The position numbers were made by a program, and so were the translations under genes. DNA of 64,000 nt from a virus, in the IMG/VR virus record IMGVR_UViG_3300002132_000024, positions 1 to 64,000 of that record. One strand, 5' to 3'. How positions within the stretch are numbered: position 1 is the first letter of the stretch; every line of letters begins with the position of its first letter. The notes beneath the pieces are model-generated. The model saw nothing but the letters and a program-made list of their open reading frames with translations, did not search any database and had not been told where the DNA came from. Positions 18,226 to 26,516 of this stretch are shown piece by piece.

Positions 18226-19576
18226 AAAGTTCATTCCTATTATGAATGAAGTTTCGCCTACGTTCTGTATGGCTAAATGGCATCACACGACAATTTACTT
18301 AGGTACAGGAGAAACACATAGTTGTTATCATCCCGCCCCGCACAAGATTCCTATGCAGGAAATCTTTATTGATCCTAGTGCGCTACATAATACTGAACAG
18401 AAAAAACTTGAACGACTAGAAATGCTCAACGGTGGTAAGCCCGCTGGTTGCAACTACTGCTGGAAAATCGAAGCAATGGGCGATAGCTACGTTAGTGATC
18501 GCAAGGAACGCAATAGTACAATTTATACTCCAGAAAGATTTGAACAAATTCGAGACGGTGACTGGGATCAGAATATAAACCCGCAATACATTGAAGTTAG
18601 CTTTGGCAACGAATGTAATTTTAAATGCGGGTACTGCCATCCTAAGCACAGTAGCTCGTACTACAAAGAGATTAAAGATCACGGCCCCTACGACATGGTT
18701 AAGAATCACCGCAACGACATTGACTGGTTTAAGATTTATGAAGAAGATAACAACCCTTATGTTGATGCCTGGTGGCGTTGGTGGCCCGAAGTAAAGAAAA
18801 CTTTAACCATCCTTCGTATCACCGGAGGCGAACCGTTGCTTCAAAAATCAACATGGAAGCTATTAGAAGATCTTGAACAGAATCCTCTGCCTAACTTAGA
18901 ACTTAATATCAATACTAATTTCGGAGTTAAGCCAGTACTAGTAGAACGATTGGTTGAAAAGGTAAACAATCTAGTTAACAACGGAAAGATCAAAGACTTT
19001 AAAGTTTTCACGAGCATTGATACATGGGGTCCAGCAGCAGAGTACATACGTACTGGCCTAGACTTGAATGTATGGGAACAGAATTTAGATACATATCTAA
19101 CAAGAACATCTCTACCTATTACATTCATGATAACGTTTAACATACTATCAGTGACAAACTTTCAAAGTCTGCTAGAAAAGATTTTAGAATGGCGTGAGAA
19201 GTACAATGGATCTACGCAAAGCAAATGGCAGCGTGTACGCTTTGATACACCGTTCCTAAAAGAACCGTTGCAATATGATATGAATATATTGCCTAAAGAG
19301 GAGTTTATGCCATACATGCAAAGTCACCTAGACTTCATTCTAGCCAATTTAGACGATAAAAACCGCTTTAAATTCAACGACTTAGAGTATGCTAAATTTG
19401 AAAGAGTCGTTAAATACATGGAATCAGCTATCTATGCCCCAGAGAAGATTAAAGAAGGCAAACTAGACTTCTTTAATTGGTTCACTGAACATGACCGCCG
19501 TCGTAATACCGATTTCTCTAAGACTTTTCCAAGACTAGCAAATTTCTTTGAAAGCTGCAACAGTGAGATGCTATGA
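18203..19576 (+). CDS. Radical SAM protein (twitch/SPASM-like)
   Basis: A 457-residue radical SAM enzyme. The cluster-binding motif ECNFKCGYC (CX3CX2C) lies near residues 138-146, followed by the SAM-binding RITGGEPLL near 206-214. A second Cys pair before it (CNYCWKIEAMGD near 89) and Cys near the N-terminus suggest extra metal binding, as in twitch-domain radical SAM proteins. The reaction is unknown. Embedded among glycosyltransferases and SGNH-like genes, it may modify a sugar or peptide side chain before or after glycosylation. Its reductant could be the ferredoxin encoded at 57.3-57.6 kb; that link is inference. Confidence 0.85.
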   Translation: MDDLERIKKFIPIMNEVSPTFCMAKWHHTTIYLGTGETHSCYHPAPHKIPMQEIFIDPSALHNTEQKKLERLEMLNGGKPAGCNYCWKIEAMGDSYVSDRKERNSTIYTPERFEQIRDGDWDQNINPQYIEVSFGNECNFKCGYCHPKHSSSYYKEIKDHGPYDMVKNHRNDIDWFKIYEEDNNPYVDAWWRWWPEVKKTLTILRITGGEPLLQKSTWKLLEDLEQNPLPNLELNINTNFGVKPVLVERLVEKVNNLVNNGKIKDFKVFTSIDTWGPAAEYIRTGLDLNVWEQNLDTYLTRTSLPITFMITFNILSVTNFQSLLEKILEWREKYNGSTQSKWQRVRFDTPFLKEPLQYDMNILPKEEFMPYMQSHLDFILANLDDKNRFKFNDLEYAKFERVVKYMESAIYAPEKIKEGKLDFFNWFTEHDRRRNTDFSKTFPRLANFFESCNSEML

Positions 19577-20865
19577 TTTTTCTATTTCAAAATAAAAAAG
19601 AATTAACAAATTTTTCTAATTGTGATGATGTTAATTCGTCTGGAATCAATCGATTTACTGCTAGTCCTCTTGTATCAACTTTAAGATATAGTTTTTCAAA
19701 GTCTGCAACATTTGATTCATTCAATAACAGAACAAAGTACAAAAGTTATATTGTTCCATCTGGAGTGACGCATTCGCCCTGGGATTGGGCAGGCCATGCA
19801 GAACTAGAAAAAAATTATATGACGTCTAATAGAAATAGTGTATTCTTTTATATAGATCAAGAACTACTAACTGATTTACAGTCAAAGAAAGCATACTTAC
19901 TTTTAGATCAAAGTCACGAAGGGTACCATGAAGAATGGTTGTTTTATTGGTTTCATTATTGTTGTACAGTTTATAAAATTCCTGTTAGTCAGATAATATA
20001 TGTCACTGGAAACTTGTCAGTAGAAACACAATATGCAGATTGGTGCAAACGTAATAATACATCAGAACGTATGTGTGTTATACCCCATATACAGTTTGAA
20101 AGATTTACCTATGATTCGGTCACACAGCAACTAAAGATATTGCCAACAGTTAGTGAACATATACGTTATAAGACAGCTAATGAGTCAACCTTATTAACAT
20201 ATAACTGTTTTCAAAAACGTGCAAGGCCTCACAGGATCTGGTTATTTCATGCATTATGGAAAAACAATTTACTTTCAGATGGTATTAATAGTATGAATAG
20301 TTTTTTTAAAAATAATTCATACTATGAAGAAAAATCAATAACTGATGAAGATTACGAGCAAATGGTTAAGTTGTTGCCTATGTTTCCTAGATCTAATATG
20401 GATGATACATTAAAACAAGATTTCAAAGGCACATCAGCCGACTCGTTTGTAAGAGATTTATATCATATAGAAACACGTAATTCTTGGGTGAGTATAGTAA
20501 GTGAAGCATCTTTTGCAGAACGCACATGCTTTATAAGTGAGAAAACATTTAAACCGATCGCTGCTAGACACCCTTTTATATTATACGGTAATAAACATAG
20601 TCTGAGATATATTCGAGAACTAGGATACAAAACTTTTGATGGTGTTATTGACGAATCATATGACGAGTTAGATTCTTGGGAACGATTAGACGCTATCATT
20701 AAACAGATACAAATAATAAAAAATATGTCTCACAGTAAAAAAATAGAATGGTTCGAATCGATGAGAGCTATCTTAGATTACAACTTTGAAGTTTTAAAAA
20801 ATAATTCAATAAAGCAGCCTAGCTCAGTTTCAAAGGTACGAGAATATGTATTACAACCAAATTAA
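19573..20865 (+). CDS. Putative glycosyltransferase-like protein
   Basis: A 430-residue protein overlapping the radical SAM gene by 4 bases. The most telling block is in the C-terminal half: SFAERTCFISEKTFKPIAARHPFILYG near residues 312-338. A motif of the form S-E-K-x-x-K-P-(I/L)-x-x-x-x-P-F-(I/V) is typical of the nucleotide-sugar binding half of GT10-like fucosyltransferases and related phage proteins. The N-terminal half has LLLDQSHEGYHEEWLFYWF and no clear motif. The C-terminal block therefore supports a GT-B-type sugar transferase, with no evidence on the sugar. Confidence 0.5.
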   Translation: MIFLFQNKKELTNFSNCDDVNSSGINRFTASPLVSTLRYSFSKSATFDSFNNRTKYKSYIVPSGVTHSPWDWAGHAELEKNYMTSNRNSVFFYIDQELLTDLQSKKAYLLLDQSHEGYHEEWLFYWFHYCCTVYKIPVSQIIYVTGNLSVETQYADWCKRNNTSERMCVIPHIQFERFTYDSVTQQLKILPTVSEHIRYKTANESTLLTYNCFQKRARPHRIWLFHALWKNNLLSDGINSMNSFFKNNSYYEEKSITDEDYEQMVKLLPMFPRSNMDDTLKQDFKGTSADSFVRDLYHIETRNSWVSIVSEASFAERTCFISEKTFKPIAARHPFILYGNKHSLRYIRELGYKTFDGVIDESYDELDSWERLDAIIKQIQIIKNMSHSKKIEWFESMRAILDYNFEVLKNNSIKQPSSVSKVREYVLQPN

Positions 20866-21862
20866 AGAAATAAATCAAAGTTTAAAAAGAACTAAGAAAG
20901 CTATTATAAGTCTCGGGTGTTCGTTTGTCGAAGGTCAAGGCGCAATTGATCAGGAATTATATGATAGGTTAGAGTGGACAATGGAGCGTACAGGAGTTCC
21001 TATGGAACCTAATCTTAGTCGTAGCGATATGATTGATATTGTAAAACAATATCCTGAACTGTATATAGAACATAATAAAATAAATTGGACACACATGCAA
21101 CACAACAATGCATTTGTGAATGTTCTTTGTAAAAAATATTTTGAAGGAGAATATACCCCAATTAATCTAGGTAGAGCAGGTAGGGGCAATCGAGCAACTA
21201 TTAAAAGTTTATATACATGGCCGCAGTTAAATTGGGGAGATATAGAAGAATTGATGGTGTTGTATGTCCCCAGCGGCCAAGAGAGGTTTGATTTAGTATC
21301 GGATCAATTTAATGATTTTAATCAGTTTCAATGTATGTGGCCTCACTGGAAAGATCAACTAGAGAATACACCTCGTAGGATGTTATGGCAAGGATACGGA
21401 GAGGCAGTTTACTCTACTAAATCAGCTGCAATAGAACAGCTATTGCATGTCCAAGAATTAATCAACTGGTGTAAAGTACATAACGCTAAACTTGTGATAA
21501 CTCCAGCATTTGATAAAACGTATACTCGTGATTATTTCAAAGCATTTTTAAAACAAGGCTTTGAACGTGATATAGATCAAACTCTTATTTCTAACAAGGC
21601 CGATGTATCGAAAGATCAAGTTAAACACTTAGAAATGATGGTAGATCAATGGCCATGGGATAGTATGTTTCTTCCACAACAGTGTCCTACATTTATAGAC
21701 CTGTGTTTAAAACAAGAGAATATATCTAACGTTGGGTTCTGGGATTTTAATGGAGTAGGAACAGAAAATAATTGGATAACAGTATGTTGTCACCCTAGTG
21801 CAAAAGCTCACGACTTATTTGCTAGCGAATTGCACAAGCACATCAAGGATATACACAAATGA
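20846..21862 (+). CDS. SGNH/GDSL hydrolase-like protein 1
   Basis: A 338-residue protein overlapping the previous gene by 20 bases. Residues 19-31 read AIISLGCSFVEGQ, where the Ser after G-C would be the block I nucleophile of an SGNH fold (the usual G-D-S replaced by G-C-S). Residues near 108-113 (GRAGRG) fit block II Gly, and a C-terminal CCHPSAKAHDLFASEL near 312-327 supplies a His in an H-P-(S/N) context, as expected for block V. Such proteins often add or remove acetyl groups on glycans. With the next gene it forms a two-gene SGNH pair in the sugar cassette. Confidence 0.55.
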   Translation: MYYNQIKEINQSLKRTKKAIISLGCSFVEGQGAIDQELYDRLEWTMERTGVPMEPNLSRSDMIDIVKQYPELYIEHNKINWTHMQHNNAFVNVLCKKYFEGEYTPINLGRAGRGNRATIKSLYTWPQLNWGDIEELMVLYVPSGQERFDLVSDQFNDFNQFQCMWPHWKDQLENTPRRMLWQGYGEAVYSTKSAAIEQLLHVQELINWCKVHNAKLVITPAFDKTYTRDYFKAFLKQGFERDIDQTLISNKADVSKDQVKHLEMMVDQWPWDSMFLPQQCPTFIDLCLKQENISNVGFWDFNGVGTENNWITVCCHPSAKAHDLFASELHKHIKDIHK

Positions 21863-22617
21863 ACTCTAGATCGCACATGCCAGGCTACTTTTCCGAAGAT
21901 AATCTGTTTAAAGTAAATTGGTTAACACTTGGCAACAATCGATTCTCTGGAACAGATGATGAAGCTGCTCTAGCTAGAAACTTGATCAGTCAACCAGACA
22001 CATGGCATTATAGAACTAAAAAGATTGAATATAAAGTGAATTCTCTTGGATATCGAACTAGAGAGTTTGCTGATATCTATTGGAAAGAGTCTATTGTTAT
22101 TATAGGATGTTCAATGGTAGCAGGAGTTGGCGTTGCTGAAGACGAAACTATAAGTCACTACTTAGAAAAATTATCAGGTCGTCCTGTTATCAACTTAGGA
22201 GTACCTGCGGCAGGTATTGATTTTGCATTGTATAATAACTTTCTTCTTAAGAAAAATTATCCAACACCATGGGCTGTTGTAAATGTATTTTCTAATATCA
22301 ATAGGCTAGTCACATTCAATGAAACACATATGGAGTTTAAAGGATTGTGGTCAGAAAGTGATGACTATTGGAAAGGCCACATGAAAACTATTCATAATTC
22401 TCTGATAAAGGGAATATTGGATTCTCAGCAAATACAGTATATGTGGAAAGATGCTAAATCTTTTAATGCGTCTTGGTTTGACGATACTGTACAATATTGC
22501 GAGGTTGACAAACTATATTTTACAAATACAGCAAGAGATTTAATGCATTGTGGTGCTGAATCTAACAACCACAATGCAGAAATCATTTATTCAAAATTAA
22601 AAAATAGTATCTGTTGA
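21859..22617 (+). CDS. SGNH/GDSL hydrolase-like protein 2
   Basis: A 252-residue protein with an SGNH-like block I at residues about 76-88: IVIIGCSMVAGVGV (G-C-S again in place of G-D-S), and block II NLGVPAAGID near 111-120. The region before it (VNSLGYRTREF) is a common lead-in to phage-encoded SGNH-like domains. A C-terminal ARDLMHCGAESNNHNAEII contains His residues that could complete the triad. It starts inside the end of the previous gene (ATGA) and its 3' end runs 21 bases into the convergent gene at 22597. Likely last gene of the + strand operon. Confidence 0.55.
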   Translation: MNSRSHMPGYFSEDNLFKVNWLTLGNNRFSGTDDEAALARNLISQPDTWHYRTKKIEYKVNSLGYRTREFADIYWKESIVIIGCSMVAGVGVAEDETISHYLEKLSGRPVINLGVPAAGIDFALYNNFLLKKNYPTPWAVVNVFSNINRLVTFNETHMEFKGLWSESDDYWKGHMKTIHNSLIKGILDSQQIQYMWKDAKSFNASWFDDTVQYCEVDKLYFTNTARDLMHCGAESNNHNAEIIYSKLKNSIC

Positions 22618-22902
22618 ATCTTTAATATCAGATTTAAGACGATTTATATTAACTTTAAAATCTATTTTAACTATTTCGTCTTTATATTCTGTTAGTGTGT
22701 TAAGCAGTGTATCTGCGATAGATTCTGGATCTTTCTTAGTTAGTTCTGTTTTAATATCAATCTCCCACACCCTGCCGTCTTCAAATACTAGATGTATAAA
22801 GTCTAGATATGCTACAGGCATGGTATTCATATAGAGATCATCAAAAACCTCCGGCCATTCTTTTACAAGATGACGCGGAGGTTTAAACAGTGGATTAGGC
22901 AT
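22597..22902 (-). CDS. Conserved small phage protein, unknown
   Basis: A 101-residue protein rich in Asp, Glu and Lys with an N-terminal basic and aromatic segment (NPLFKPPRHLVKEW). No motif of known function is visible. It overlaps the upstream gene by 8 bases and its 3' end overlaps the convergent sugar-cassette gene by 21 bases, with no terminator hairpin between them, so the two late transcripts may run into each other. Likely expressed from the promoter at 24078-24085. Confidence 0.6.
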   Translation of the reverse strand: MPNPLFKPPRHLVKEWPEVFDDLYMNTMPVAYLDFIHLVFEDGRVWEIDIKTELTKKDPESIADTLLNTLTEYKDEIVKIDFKVNINRLKSDIKDSTDTIF

Positions 22903-23548
22903 CAGCAGGTTCTTCTACTTTTTTAGATGCTTTCTTAACTGCAGGATCTAAAAGGTCTGCTTCTTTACGTAAACGTGCTGCTTCTTTGTACATAGCATCA
23001 GCTTGACTGCGATACGATTTAGCAATATCCTTATCAGATAATGCTTCTGCACTTGATGCTTGTGCTCTTACTGGTGCAGGAACATCTGGATCAACTAACG
23101 GTTGTGCTTCTGCATTAGCAACTACAGGGGCATTTGGATCTTTCTTAGGAGCACCTTTAACAAATGTAGTAAGATCATCAACTGTGCAATTCTTCTGTTC
23201 AGCAATAAGCACGTTTAACTGAGATAGTAAAATAGTATCGTTAGTAGTTGGAGTCATTGTGATAGCATCAGTTGCAACTTTCTGCAATCTTCCATCTGCT
23301 TGCATTGCTTGAAGCATAGGTCGTCCATCTGGAAACGGTCTGATGAACATAATCTCACCAAATTCAAACGCTTCTTGTGATTGATCACTTTCTACTGTAG
23401 TCATGATAGAATCATGATATACGTCTGGCAAGTTGTGAACTGGTAATACCAATGCCATATTCGATTCGCCCGGTAGTGTTCTAAAAACAACCAATACTTT
23501 TACGCCTGTGTTGTTAATTCTACCAATGTGTTTTAATGTTCCGGCCAT
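22895..23548 (-). CDS. Conserved phage protein with C-terminal charged helix
   Basis: A 217-residue protein in two parts. Residues 1-90 form a compact beta-rich domain (GTLKHIGRINNTGVKVLVVFRTLPGE, ALVLPVHNLPDVYHD). Residues 130-217 are low-complexity, Ala/Pro-rich then strongly charged and probably coiled (AKSYRSQADAMYKEAARLRKEADLL). This two-part design and the late promoter upstream point to a virion or assembly protein. No T4 equivalent is assigned; a DNA-binding or scaffolding role is possible but not shown. Confidence 0.6.
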   Translation of the reverse strand: MAGTLKHIGRINNTGVKVLVVFRTLPGESNMALVLPVHNLPDVYHDSIMTTVESDQSQEAFEFGEIMFIRPFPDGRPMLQAMQADGRLQKVATDAITMTPTTNDTILLSQLNVLIAEQKNCTVDDLTTFVKGAPKKDPNAPVVANAEAQPLVDPDVPAPVRAQASSAEALSDKDIAKSYRSQADAMYKEAARLRKEADLLDPAVKKASKKVEEPADA

Positions 23549-23551
23549 GAT

Positions 23552-23797
23552 TTAGCCCTCCTTTTTAGCGACAGCTTCTAAGAAAGCACTTAGTTTGTTG
23601 AATGTCTTACCAACTGCTTCGTATTCGGCTGCTTTAAACGCTCCACGTGATGTTGCAACTTCGATAATGCTCTTTAGAGCAGTTAAATCGCTGATATTTA
23701 AATCTGCAGGACCTGGCTGCGGCGCAGCATTTGTTGCCTGAGTAGATTCGGGTGCTGCTTGTTCAGCAATTTCTGTTTCTTTAATTTCTTCAGTCAT
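23552..23797 (-). CDS. Small conserved phage protein, probable structural or assembly role
   Basis: An 81-residue protein. I place the start at 23797, preceded by AAGGAG and sharing one base with the stop of the upstream gene (TAATG). The first half is acidic and Ala/Pro-rich, probably disordered; the second half is a helical domain (DLTALKSIIEVATSRGAFKA, then GKTFNKLSAFLEAVAK). That domain occurs in small proteins of T4-like aquatic phages, but its function is not known. Its position in a three-gene late operon suggests it works with the proteins encoded on either side. Confidence 0.6.
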   Translation of the reverse strand: MTEEIKETEIAEQAAPESTQATNAAPQPGPADLNISDLTALKSIIEVATSRGAFKAAEYEAVGKTFNKLSAFLEAVAKKEG

Positions 23798-24072
23798 TAG
23801 TTTCTCCTTAATAATGGACATGCTAGCATAAAGTATGTTAGTTCTTTTGAATCTTCAAACCCGACAACTGTAGCTGATCGCACACGACCTGTACGATCTA
23901 TACCAGGTTGTCTTAAAAGATAATATCTACCTTTTAATTTATTCCTAATCCAGTCGTCAATGCTGCTGTCGAAAATAGTAGACTCTGGCACTTCAGCTTT
24001 TTTAAAGTGCGGAGGAGTAGTACTTAGTTTTCGTTGTTTTAAAACGTCTATTGGGTTTAGATCGAACATCAT
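23797..24072 (-). CDS. Hypothetical protein, leaderless late gene
   Basis: A 91-residue basic protein beginning with two Met codons. The T4-type late element TATAAATA ends 5 bases before the first ATG, so the predicted transcription start falls exactly on the A of that ATG. A compact C-terminal half (WIRNKLKGRYYLLRQPGIDR, TGRVRSATVVGFED) suggests a small folded domain. No catalytic motif is seen. It leads the operon that continues through 22597. Confidence 0.6.
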   Translation of the reverse strand: MMFDLNPIDVLKQRKLSTTPPHFKKAEVPESTIFDSSIDDWIRNKLKGRYYLLRQPGIDRTGRVRSATVVGFEDSKELTYFMLACPLLRRN

Positions 24073-24077
24073 GAAAA

Positions 24078-24085
24078 TATTTATA
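24078..24085 (-). promoter_or_regulatory. T4-type late promoter (TATAAATA), leaderless
   Basis: A perfect TATAAATA on the minus strand. Its last A (24078) at -6 sets +1 at 24072, the A of the start codon of the downstream gene. No ribosome binding site can be present on that message unless the second ATG or internal initiation is used. Confidence 0.65.
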
Positions 24086-24093
24086 TATGTAGT

Positions 24094-24498
24094 TTATTCT
24101 GGGAGTGATTCTTGGCTTAATCTTTTAGATAATGCTTTGTTATACCCTATTTTCCTTATATCGCCTGAAAATAGATAAAGTTCAAATGCTGCTTTTTCTT
24201 TCATTACAATGATATACTTCTTGGTTATAAAGAATGGTGAATCAATAAACTGATCTAACCATATCAAAACTTGTGGAGTTATTGCAAAATCTTTTGGAAA
24301 TTCTACTTTGTATGTTTTTATTTTAGCATGTTCTTCTATGAATTGCAATGCGTGTTCAGTAAGGCGTAGCCCGCCTGTTTCTTTTTGTCTAAAGTTCCAC
24401 CACCAAACTACGTTATACTTGTTTAGTGTTTCTTGATCTGTTTCTAAGTTTGCTGCTCGCAAGAATACTTTAGTGTAAGCATCCTTTGCATTGGTCAT
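24094..24498 (-). CDS. Conserved phage protein, unknown
   Basis: A 134-residue protein with an unusual aromatic run VVWWWNFRQKETGGLRLTEHAL near residue 30 and alternating hydrophobic strands later. The TGGLRLT segment and the Trp cluster are conserved-looking and may form a binding surface. It overlaps the upstream gene by 4 bases (ATGA) and shares its late promoter at 24810. Function is unknown. Confidence 0.6.
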   Translation of the reverse strand: MTNAKDAYTKVFLRAANLETDQETLNKYNVVWWWNFRQKETGGLRLTEHALQFIEEHAKIKTYKVEFPKDFAITPQVLIWLDQFIDSPFFITKKYIIVMKEKAAFELYLFSGDIRKIGYNKALSKRLSQESLPE

Positions 24499-24779
24499 TG
24501 AATCTCTTCGCCATTTGTTAGTTTAAACACAGAGAAGTCGGTACACTTAAACAACTGATTTAACTTTTTAGCTAAATTGTGTGCATGTCCGGGATTTGAA
24601 AAAGATACTTTTTTATACTTTGGCCCGGGATAGCTAGCAATTAGACTACCGCTCTTTAGATTAAACGGTTGACCTTTATAAAACACAGCCCAGATAGCAT
24701 CGGACTCTAAGATTTGTTCTATCTTATAGGTATCTTTATTGGCGTGCTCTAAAATAATTTTTGGTTTCGGTCTGCTCAT
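24495..24779 (-). CDS. Conserved small phage protein, late
   Basis: A 94-residue basic protein (PKPKIILEHANKD at the N-terminus, then KKVSFSNPGHAHNLAKKLN). It has a textbook late expression signal: TATAAATA at 24810-24817 and a 25-base leader containing AGGA. No membrane segment or catalytic motif is seen. It is translationally coupled to the next gene. Function is unknown. Confidence 0.6.
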   Translation of the reverse strand: MSRPKPKIILEHANKDTYKIEQILESDAIWAVFYKGQPFNLKSGSLIASYPGPKYKKVSFSNPGHAHNLAKKLNQLFKCTDFSVFKLTNGEEIQ

Positions 24780-24809
24780 ATATACGTGTTTCCTAATTAA
24801 CCACGTATA

Positions 24810-24817
24810 TATTTATA
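24810..24817 (-). promoter_or_regulatory. T4-type late promoter (TATAAATA)
   Basis: A perfect TATAAATA, with +1 predicted at 24804 and a 25-base leader to the ATG at 24779. The leader contains the second arm of an inverted repeat (ATATACGTG at 24802-24810, CACGTATAT nearer the ATG) whose first arm overlaps the promoter, so it is not a plain mRNA hairpin and could be a protein-binding site. Confidence 0.7.
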
Positions 24818-24821
24818 TGAT

Positions 24822-25070
24822 TTAGAAGTTCCCGCCGTCGAATTTAACGTCGATATTGGTAGTAGATTCTTTAATCTCTGCTAGGTATTGATGTATTTCA
24901 CCTACAGTACGGCCTAGTCTAGCAGTTAAGATAGCTAGTTCAGCAGTTAGATCTCTAGCTTCTTGTATAGTAATGCGTATTTCTTTCTGTTGACTTCTGT
25001 CGGCAATAGAAATACGTTGAATTAGTTTTTCAACTGTAGGTAATGTAGCAGGCAAATTATTTTGAGACAT
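24822..25070 (-). CDS. Small helical phage protein, unknown
   Basis: An 82-residue, mostly helical protein with heptad-like spacing (LIQRISIADRSQQKEI, LTAELAILTARLGRTV), suggesting a coiled coil. It ends in VKFDGGNF. It overlaps the upstream gene by 14 bases and lies just before the late promoter at 24810, so it probably closes an early operon. No function is assigned. Confidence 0.55.
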   Translation of the reverse strand: MSQNNLPATLPTVEKLIQRISIADRSQQKEIRITIQEARDLTAELAILTARLGRTVGEIHQYLAEIKESTTNIDVKFDGGNF

Positions 25071-25533
25071 TTGCTAGTACCTGTTTCATCTCAATGTCAG
25101 TTTTAAAAGGGCCTTTAAACGGATATCGTTCGAGTGTAATCTTTTTAGGACAAAAACTCTTTACCCAACCTTTATCAAACTTAATTGTATAATATCCAGC
25201 GCAGTATAAACTTTTTGAATCACTGCTCTTTGTAAACAGTGGAAGCTTCTTGCGAATATCAAACATAGCGTTATGCGGTTCGGTACTTGTAGGATAACCG
25301 TGAACTTCGTTAGGTAGTGCAGTATTTGCTTCTTTAACAATCTTAACAGTGAAAAATGTTTTACCAAACTCTCGAGTTAGGCTTTCTTTAGTATCGTAAA
25401 TTTTAACACCATCTTCATTGCTCATTACAAAACGATTATCTTCGTTCTTTCTTAGTGTAGCAATTTTAATTCCGTCTTGTTCAATAATCCAGAATTTATC
25501 TGCAATAATTGGTTTAGCTAAAAAGTCTGTCAT
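25057..25533 (-). CDS. Conserved phage protein, unknown (beta-rich)
   Basis: A 158-residue protein with the segment FWIIEQDGIKIATLRKNEDNRFV near the N-terminus and a Cys-containing C-terminal half (SLYCAGYYTIKFDKGWVKSFCPKK). It is the kind of protein found beside replication genes in T4-like phages of aquatic bacteria, but it matches no T4 gene I can name. It overlaps the flap exonuclease gene by 4 bases (ATGA), which suggests co-expression with DNA replication. Confidence 0.6.
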   Translation of the reverse strand: MTDFLAKPIIADKFWIIEQDGIKIATLRKNEDNRFVMSNEDGVKIYDTKESLTREFGKTFFTVKIVKEANTALPNEVHGYPTSTEPHNAMFDIRKKLPLFTKSSDSKSLYCAGYYTIKFDKGWVKSFCPKKITLERYPFKGPFKTDIEMKQVLANVSK

Positions 25534-26516
25534 TGTGTGTACCTCGCATTAAGTGGTTCTGCATAAGCCTGTGCTTGATCCGAAATCTTTTTAAGATCGT
25601 ATAGATTACAGAATTTAATAAGTCTAATACCAACCTGACTAATATTTTTATTAGCGCCAGTAGCATGTGCAATTGTTTCAAACATGATTTGTTTAACGTC
25701 CTCGGGCTGATGTGCAAGATCAATCAAACGACGATTACGTTCGTAATCTTCTAATACTCGATGTTCAAGCCCGTTATGATCAGTCCACCGTTGCAACATT
25801 AAGTTATTCCAGTTGAAGCCTTTAGTATTACGATCTTCAAATGCTTCAGTAAGGCCAACTTTCTTGCTAGTGCCTTTAGTGCGAACACCGGGATATGCAC
25901 TAAACACATTATCGCTCGTGTCGCCACGCATACATTTTTCAAACAACAGCCATTCTGGATTTGGGATTGCTTTAGGCTCTTGTGTTTTCTTATCGATCAC
26001 ACGTTTGCCTTTTGCATCAAAGATACCTTCGTGTGTAATAGTAGTTTCCATTACACCGTTGTACTGTTTCACATTAGGTGCAATTAGCTGTACGAAATCT
26101 GTGTCTGTGCTGATAATAACATGATCGTCATTAGGATGACTCTGAATCCAGCCAGCAATTAAGTCGTCTGCTTCTAAGCGAGAATTTTGCAAAACTGTAC
26201 AGTTTGTTTTATCTGCAATAAAGTCTTTAAACGTGTCAAATGCTTCCCAGAAGATTTTTTCTTCGTCTGCTTCTTTTTCTGTATGCGCAGCACGGGCGGC
26301 TGCACGTTGAGCTTTGTAAGGAGCATAGTAATCTTTGCGCCAGCTACGCCCTTCTAAACAGAAGATAACGTGACTGCCGTTAAAGTCTTGCCAAGCCTTC
26401 TTTACACTGTTGAGTGTAATATGAAAAGCCATGCCTAGTTTGATATCAGCATCGCCGTTAATAACGTGCCTTGCACGGAAGAATGTATTTGCCGTATCAA
26501 CTAAAATATATGTCAT
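25530..26516 (-). CDS. rnh: 5'-3' exonuclease / RNase H (FEN family, T4 Rnh-like)
   Basis: A 328-residue FEN-family nuclease that removes RNA primers and 5' flaps during lagging-strand synthesis. Metal-binding acidic motifs are in order: VDTANTFFRAR at residues 6-16, a helix with EADDLIAGW near 138, STDTDFVQLI near 161, and GDTSDNVFSAYPGV near 214 followed by the usual helix-hairpin-helix surroundings. The length is close to T4 RNase H (305). It is coupled to both neighbours by 4-base overlaps. The acidic residues needed for two-metal catalysis all appear present. Confidence 0.85.
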   Translation of the reverse strand: MTYILVDTANTFFRARHVINGDADIKLGMAFHITLNSVKKAWQDFNGSHVIFCLEGRSWRKDYYAPYKAQRAAARAAHTEKEADEEKIFWEAFDTFKDFIADKTNCTVLQNSRLEADDLIAGWIQSHPNDDHVIISTDTDFVQLIAPNVKQYNGVMETTITHEGIFDAKGKRVIDKKTQEPKAIPNPEWLLFEKCMRGDTSDNVFSAYPGVRTKGTSKKVGLTEAFEDRNTKGFNWNNLMLQRWTDHNGLEHRVLEDYERNRRLIDLAHQPEDVKQIMFETIAHATGANKNISQVGIRLIKFCNLYDLKKISDQAQAYAEPLNARYTQ

